Below, in pieces: positions 63,957 to 64,000 of a DNA stretch of 64,000 bases. A program made the position numbers and the translations under genes. Under the pieces are notes generated by a model. The model saw only the letters and a list, made by a program, of their open reading frames with translations, was not told the DNA's origin and searched no databases. Each line of letters begins with the position of its first letter. Positions within the stretch are counted from its first letter, which is position 1. This DNA comes from Bathynomus jamesi. Its lineage: Eukaryota > Arthropoda > Malacostraca > Isopoda > Cirolanidae. The stretch is taken from NCBI GenBank assembly GCA_023014485.1, contig JAJOZX010007479.1, positions 45,001 through 109,000 on the forward strand, in the 5' to 3' direction.

Positions 63957-64000
63957 CTTTAAATACATTCTGAAACCCTTCACATACTGAAATCTTGGAA

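Overview
The window is an AT-rich piece of an animal genome, most likely an arthropod (perhaps a crustacean or chelicerate). The clues are BEL/Pao, jockey/CR1-like, rosa-type mariner and hAT elements, long (TA)n tracts, short (TTAGG)n-like blocks and spliced coding exons. No bacterial gene organisation is present. Almost every recognisable coding region belongs to a mobile element. The one probable host gene is an inhibitor-of-apoptosis (IAP) type gene on the minus strand: a BIR exon (29174-29645) and a RING exon (21237-21460), with compatible splice phases across an intron of about 7.7 kb.

Layout: 1-3.2 kb holds a LINE 3' end. 3.2-15.7 kb is a three-level nest: a LINE (minus) is split by a BEL/Pao LTR retrotransposon (4270-15202, minus), which is itself split by a 3,495-bp hAT-like DNA transposon (10935-14429) with 323-bp terminal inverted repeats, an exact 8-bp target duplication and a 702-codon transposase frame. 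16-29 kb is the IAP intron and flank, full of Tc1/mariner, hAT and 5S-rRNA-derived SINE copies plus a LINE interrupted by a repeat-rich insertion. 30-43 kb holds palindromic MITEs, an inverted pair of tRNA-like units, an almost intact rosa (DD41D) mariner, a decayed second hAT-like element abutting it, and mini piggyBac and hAT elements. 43.1-47.5 kb is a ZBED5/Buster-type hAT element with an exact 8-bp duplication. It carries a GC-rich fold-back element, an inverted array of five tRNA-like units and another hAT MITE. 48-54 kb holds LINE ends, 5S SINEs and a Harbinger-like element filled with five copies of one LTR separated by 5-bp spacers. 55.7-58.8 kb is a TIR-bounded element encoding a decayed Cys-rich protein of a widespread family I cannot assign to a transposon superfamily. 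The rest to 64 kb is mariner relics, SINEs and microsatellites.

Most element genes are broken by frameshifts and stops. The exceptions are the 702-codon hAT-like frame, which lacks an obvious in-frame ATG at its 5' end, and the rosa transposase, with only two visible lesions. Several insertions can be checked inside the window, because an uninterrupted relative of the target site is also present (43.1/54.4 kb; 35.07/35.6 kb). All family calls come from reading motifs and repeats by eye; no database search was run.
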